Below are positions 62,141 to 64,000 of a stretch of DNA of 64,000 bases, one piece after another. This stretch comes from Gillisella vitis (GTDB taxonomy: Bacteria; Pseudomonadota; Alphaproteobacteria; Rhizobiales; Rhizobiaceae). The notes under the pieces were generated by a model, which made no database searches, was not told the DNA's origin, and saw only the letters and a program-made list of their open reading frames with translations. Position numbers and translations under genes: made by a program. Numbering within the stretch: the first letter of the stretch is position 1; each line of letters opens with the position of its first letter. The DNA is taken from assembly GCF_014204625.1 (NCBI RefSeq), contig NZ_JACHLU010000005.1, positions 124,001 to 188,000 of the forward strand. Direction: 5' to 3'.

Positions 62141-63292
62141 ATGATCCTCAATCAACTCATCGACTTGGACATCCTGCGTGTGATCTGGTGGATACTGCTG
62201 GGCGTGTTGCTCACGGGCTTTGCTCTCACGGATGGCTTCGATATGGGTGTCGGCGCGCTTTTGCCCTTCGTTGGTCGCAATGACAACGAGCGCCGGGTTG
62301 CCATCAACACCATTGGTCCCGTCTGGGAAGGCAATCAGGTGTGGTTTATCTTAGGTGGCGGTGCCATCTTTGCCGCCTGGCCTCCTTTGTATGCCGTCAG
62401 CTTTTCGGGCTTTTATCTGGCGATGTTTGCCATTCTGGCATCCTTCATCCTGCGCCCGGTTGGCTTCAAATATCGCTCCAAGCGCGACAGTGCCACATGG
62501 CGCAATTGTTGGGACTGGGCATTGTTTGTTGGCGGTGCAGTACCTGCGCTGATCTTCGGCGTTGCCATGGGCAATGTGCTGCAAGGTGTGCCTTTCAGAC
62601 TGGATGAGGATCTTCGGATTTTCTATGAAGGAAACTTCTTTGGACTTCTGAACCCCTTCGCACTTCTGGCCGGTGTTGTCTCGCTGATGATGCTGGTGAC
62701 CCATGGTGCAGCATGGCTGAACCTGAAAACCGAAGGTGCCGTGCGTGACCGCGCCCGTGCCATTGGCTCGGTGACATCACTCATCACCATTGCAGCCTAT
62801 ATCCTTGCAGGCGTCTGGCTGGCTGGCGGCATCTCAGGCTATCAGATCACGCTTCCTTCTGTGGCAAGTGGCCCATCCAACCCGCTGTACAAAGAGGCCA
62901 TTCAGGCTGGTTCGTGGATGTCTGCCTATGACAGCCGCCCATGGATTGCTATTGCGCCAGTGCTGGGTGTGCTCGGCGGCCTGCTGACCTTCCTTGGTCT
63001 GCGCGCTGGCCGGGAAGTCTCGACCCTGCTGTTCTCAAAACTGTCGATCATCGGTGTCGTATCATCGGTCGGTCTGACCATGTTCCCCTTCATTCTGCCT
63101 TCAACGATTGATCCACGGTCTTCGCTGACAGTGTGGGATTCGTCATCATCTCAGCAGACATTGTTTGTGATGCTGGTGTCTGCGGTCATCTTCGTGCCGA
63201 TCGTGCTTGCCTACACCGCCTGGGTCTACAAGGTTCTGTGGGGCAAGGTGACGGAAGCAGACGTTAAAGCCAACGCGCATTCGGTCTATTGA
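62141..63292 (+). CDS. cydB: Cytochrome bd ubiquinol oxidase subunit II
   Basis: 383 aa, eight or nine transmembrane segments, beginning MILNQLIDLDILRVIWW with the conserved LTDGFDMGVGALLPF and GNQVWFILGGGAIFAAWP. It pairs with CydA. It starts 5 bases after cydA and is followed 17 bases later by cydX. Confidence 0.97.
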   Translation: MILNQLIDLDILRVIWWILLGVLLTGFALTDGFDMGVGALLPFVGRNDNERRVAINTIGPVWEGNQVWFILGGGAIFAAWPPLYAVSFSGFYLAMFAILASFILRPVGFKYRSKRDSATWRNCWDWALFVGGAVPALIFGVAMGNVLQGVPFRLDEDLRIFYEGNFFGLLNPFALLAGVVSLMMLVTHGAAWLNLKTEGAVRDRARAIGSVTSLITIAAYILAGVWLAGGISGYQITLPSVASGPSNPLYKEAIQAGSWMSAYDSRPWIAIAPVLGVLGGLLTFLGLRAGREVSTLLFSKLSIIGVVSSVGLTMFPFILPSTIDPRSSLTVWDSSSSQQTLFVMLVSAVIFVPIVLAYTAWVYKVLWGKVTEADVKANAHSVY

Positions 63293-63309
63293 CCGGGAAA
63301 GGAAATATC

Positions 63310-63438
63310 ATGTGGTACTTTGCCTGGCTTCTCGGATTGCCGCTGGCGGCAATGTTCGCGGTTTTGAACGCCATGTGGCTGGAAATGCAGGAAGATGCAC
63401 GCACCATGAAGCAGCCAGCCTTCAAGAAAAAGACATAA
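63310..63438 (+). CDS. cydX: Cytochrome bd accessory subunit CydX
   Basis: 42 aa single-helix peptide, MWYFAWLLGLPLAAMFAVLN, then AMWLEMQEDA. MWYFxWxLG...NAMWxE is diagnostic of CydX, which stabilises the oxidase and its hemes. GGGAAAGGAAA upstream acts as ribosome-binding site. It completes a cydDCABX block. Confidence 0.95.
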   Translation: MWYFAWLLGLPLAAMFAVLNAMWLEMQEDARTMKQPAFKKKT

Positions 63439-63463
63439 CGGCGGGGTTGACCCTTGCCAAAAA

Positions 63464-63497
63464 AAATCCGGGAGCGGCAAATGCCTCTCCCGGATTT
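63464..63497. terminator. Bidirectional terminator after cydX
   Basis: AAATCCGGGAG and CTCCCGGATTT form an 11-bp perfect stem with a 12-base loop, with A-run before and T-rich sequence after. It can stop both the cyd operon and the convergent aldehyde dehydrogenase gene. Confidence 0.8.
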
Positions 63498-63518
63498 ATA
63501 TTTTAAATCATACCTTTA

Positions 63519-64000
63519 TCAGAAAGGATAATGCTGGTTTGGATCTTCAATGGTGATCCAGCGCAGATCGGTAAATTCAGCAATGCACGCCTTGCCGCCA
63601 AAGCGGCCATAGCCAGAGCCTTTCACGCCACCAAAGGGCATCGGGCCTTCGTCAGCGACGGTTGGACCATTGATGTGGCACACACCCGATTCAATGCGGG
63701 CGGCAAGCGCCAGCGCACGGTGGACATCCCGGCTGAAGATAGCAGCTGACAAGCCATATTCCGTGTCATTGGCAATGCGAAGCGCCTCTTCCTCGTCCTT
63801 GACGCGGATCACCGGCTTGACCGGGCCGAAGCTTTCCTCGTCAAAGCTGCGCATCCCTTCCTTGACGTTGTCCAGCAGGGTCGCGGCTACAACGCTGCCA
63901 GTGACTTTGCCACCAGCAGCAAGGGTTGCTCCCTTGGACACCGCATCATCAATAAAGGACTGCATTTTTTGGGCTGCTTCCGGATTGACGAGAGAGCCAA
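63519..64000 (-). CDS. NAD(P)-dependent aldehyde dehydrogenase, C-terminal part (salicylaldehyde/vanillin dehydrogenase-like)
   Basis: The frame is open to the right window edge, giving about 160 C-terminal residues. EESFGPVKPVIRV, NDTEYGLSAAIFSRD and the C-terminal GVCHINGPTVADEGPMPFGG followed by KGSGYGRFGGKACIAEFT mark an aldehyde dehydrogenase of the benzaldehyde/vanillin/salicylaldehyde type. The catalytic cysteine lies outside the window. It converges on cydX with a shared terminator. An ATG at 63965 is internal, not a start. Confidence 0.85.
   Translation of the reverse strand, partial: GSLVNPEAAQKMQSFIDDAVSKGATLAAGGKVTGSVVAATLLDNVKEGMRSFDEESFGPVKPVIRVKDEEEALRIANDTEYGLSAAIFSRDVHRALALAARIESGVCHINGPTVADEGPMPFGGVKGSGYGRFGGKACIAEFTDLRWITIEDPNQHYPF

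Overview
This 64 kb window is from an alphaproteobacterium of the order Hyphomicrobiales (Rhizobiales), most likely Rhizobiaceae or the Brucella/Ochrobactrum group, and most likely from a secondary replicon (chromid or large plasmid). The reasons are a complete repABC replication/partition operon (51.0-54.6 kb), a second repAB pair without repC (28.8-31.0 kb), many ABC-uptake and sugar or aromatic catabolic operons typical of rhizobial accessory replicons, and short palindromic intergenic repeats of the kind scattered through rhizobial genomes. I saw no rRNA, tRNA, CRISPR array, transposase or phage gene.

Layout. 0-9.6 kb: the end of an M20 amidohydrolase, two choline-kinase-like phosphotransferases, a LysR regulator, and divergently a BMP-type ABC importer interleaved with two cysteine hydrolases (the first closely resembling biuret amidohydrolase) and a small cupin; a ureido/carbamoyl-nitrogen scavenging locus. 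9.7-19.9 kb: a sugar or polyol locus made of two divergent arms (two SDR dehydrogenases plus a CUT2 ABC importer on the minus strand; a split transketolase, an FGGY kinase and a SorC-type regulator on the plus strand). A perfect 15-bp inverted operator pair brackets the divergent promoters. 20.1 kb: a cold-shock protein. 20.5-28.4 kb: a uronate/pectin-oligosaccharide locus (CUT1 ABC importer, 5-keto-4-deoxyglucarate dehydratase, cytoplasmic GH28-like beta-helix protein, mannonate dehydratase-like protein).

28.8-31.0 kb: orphan repAB. 31.3-39.2 kb: a complete kdpFABCDE potassium-uptake operon preceded by an extra 27-aa membrane peptide. 39.7-50.8 kb: a catabolic gene cluster of unknown substrate: outer-membrane channel-like protein, LysR regulator, C-C-type alpha/beta hydrolase, EthD protein, extradiol-type VOC dioxygenase, stand-alone Rieske protein, FAD monooxygenase, MFS transporter, cupin, FAH-family enzyme, epimerase-like SDR and a cyclase-family hydrolase. 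This is the best candidate for an undescribed pathway. 51.0-54.6 kb: repABC with its counter-transcribed RNA. 54.9-56.9 kb: an XRE-cupin regulator divergent from an omega-amino-acid aminotransferase. 57.0-63.4 kb: cydDCABX (cytochrome bd oxidase and its ABC exporter) with an FNR/FixK box before cydA. 63.5 kb to the end: an aromatic-type aldehyde dehydrogenase running off the window.

Together the loci describe a soil or plant-associated organism importing plant-derived sugars, pectin fragments, aromatics and reduced-nitrogen compounds, with potassium and microaerobic respiration systems on the same replicon. Start sites were chosen from ribosome-binding sites, overlaps and family N-termini; all functions are read from sequence motifs without database searches.
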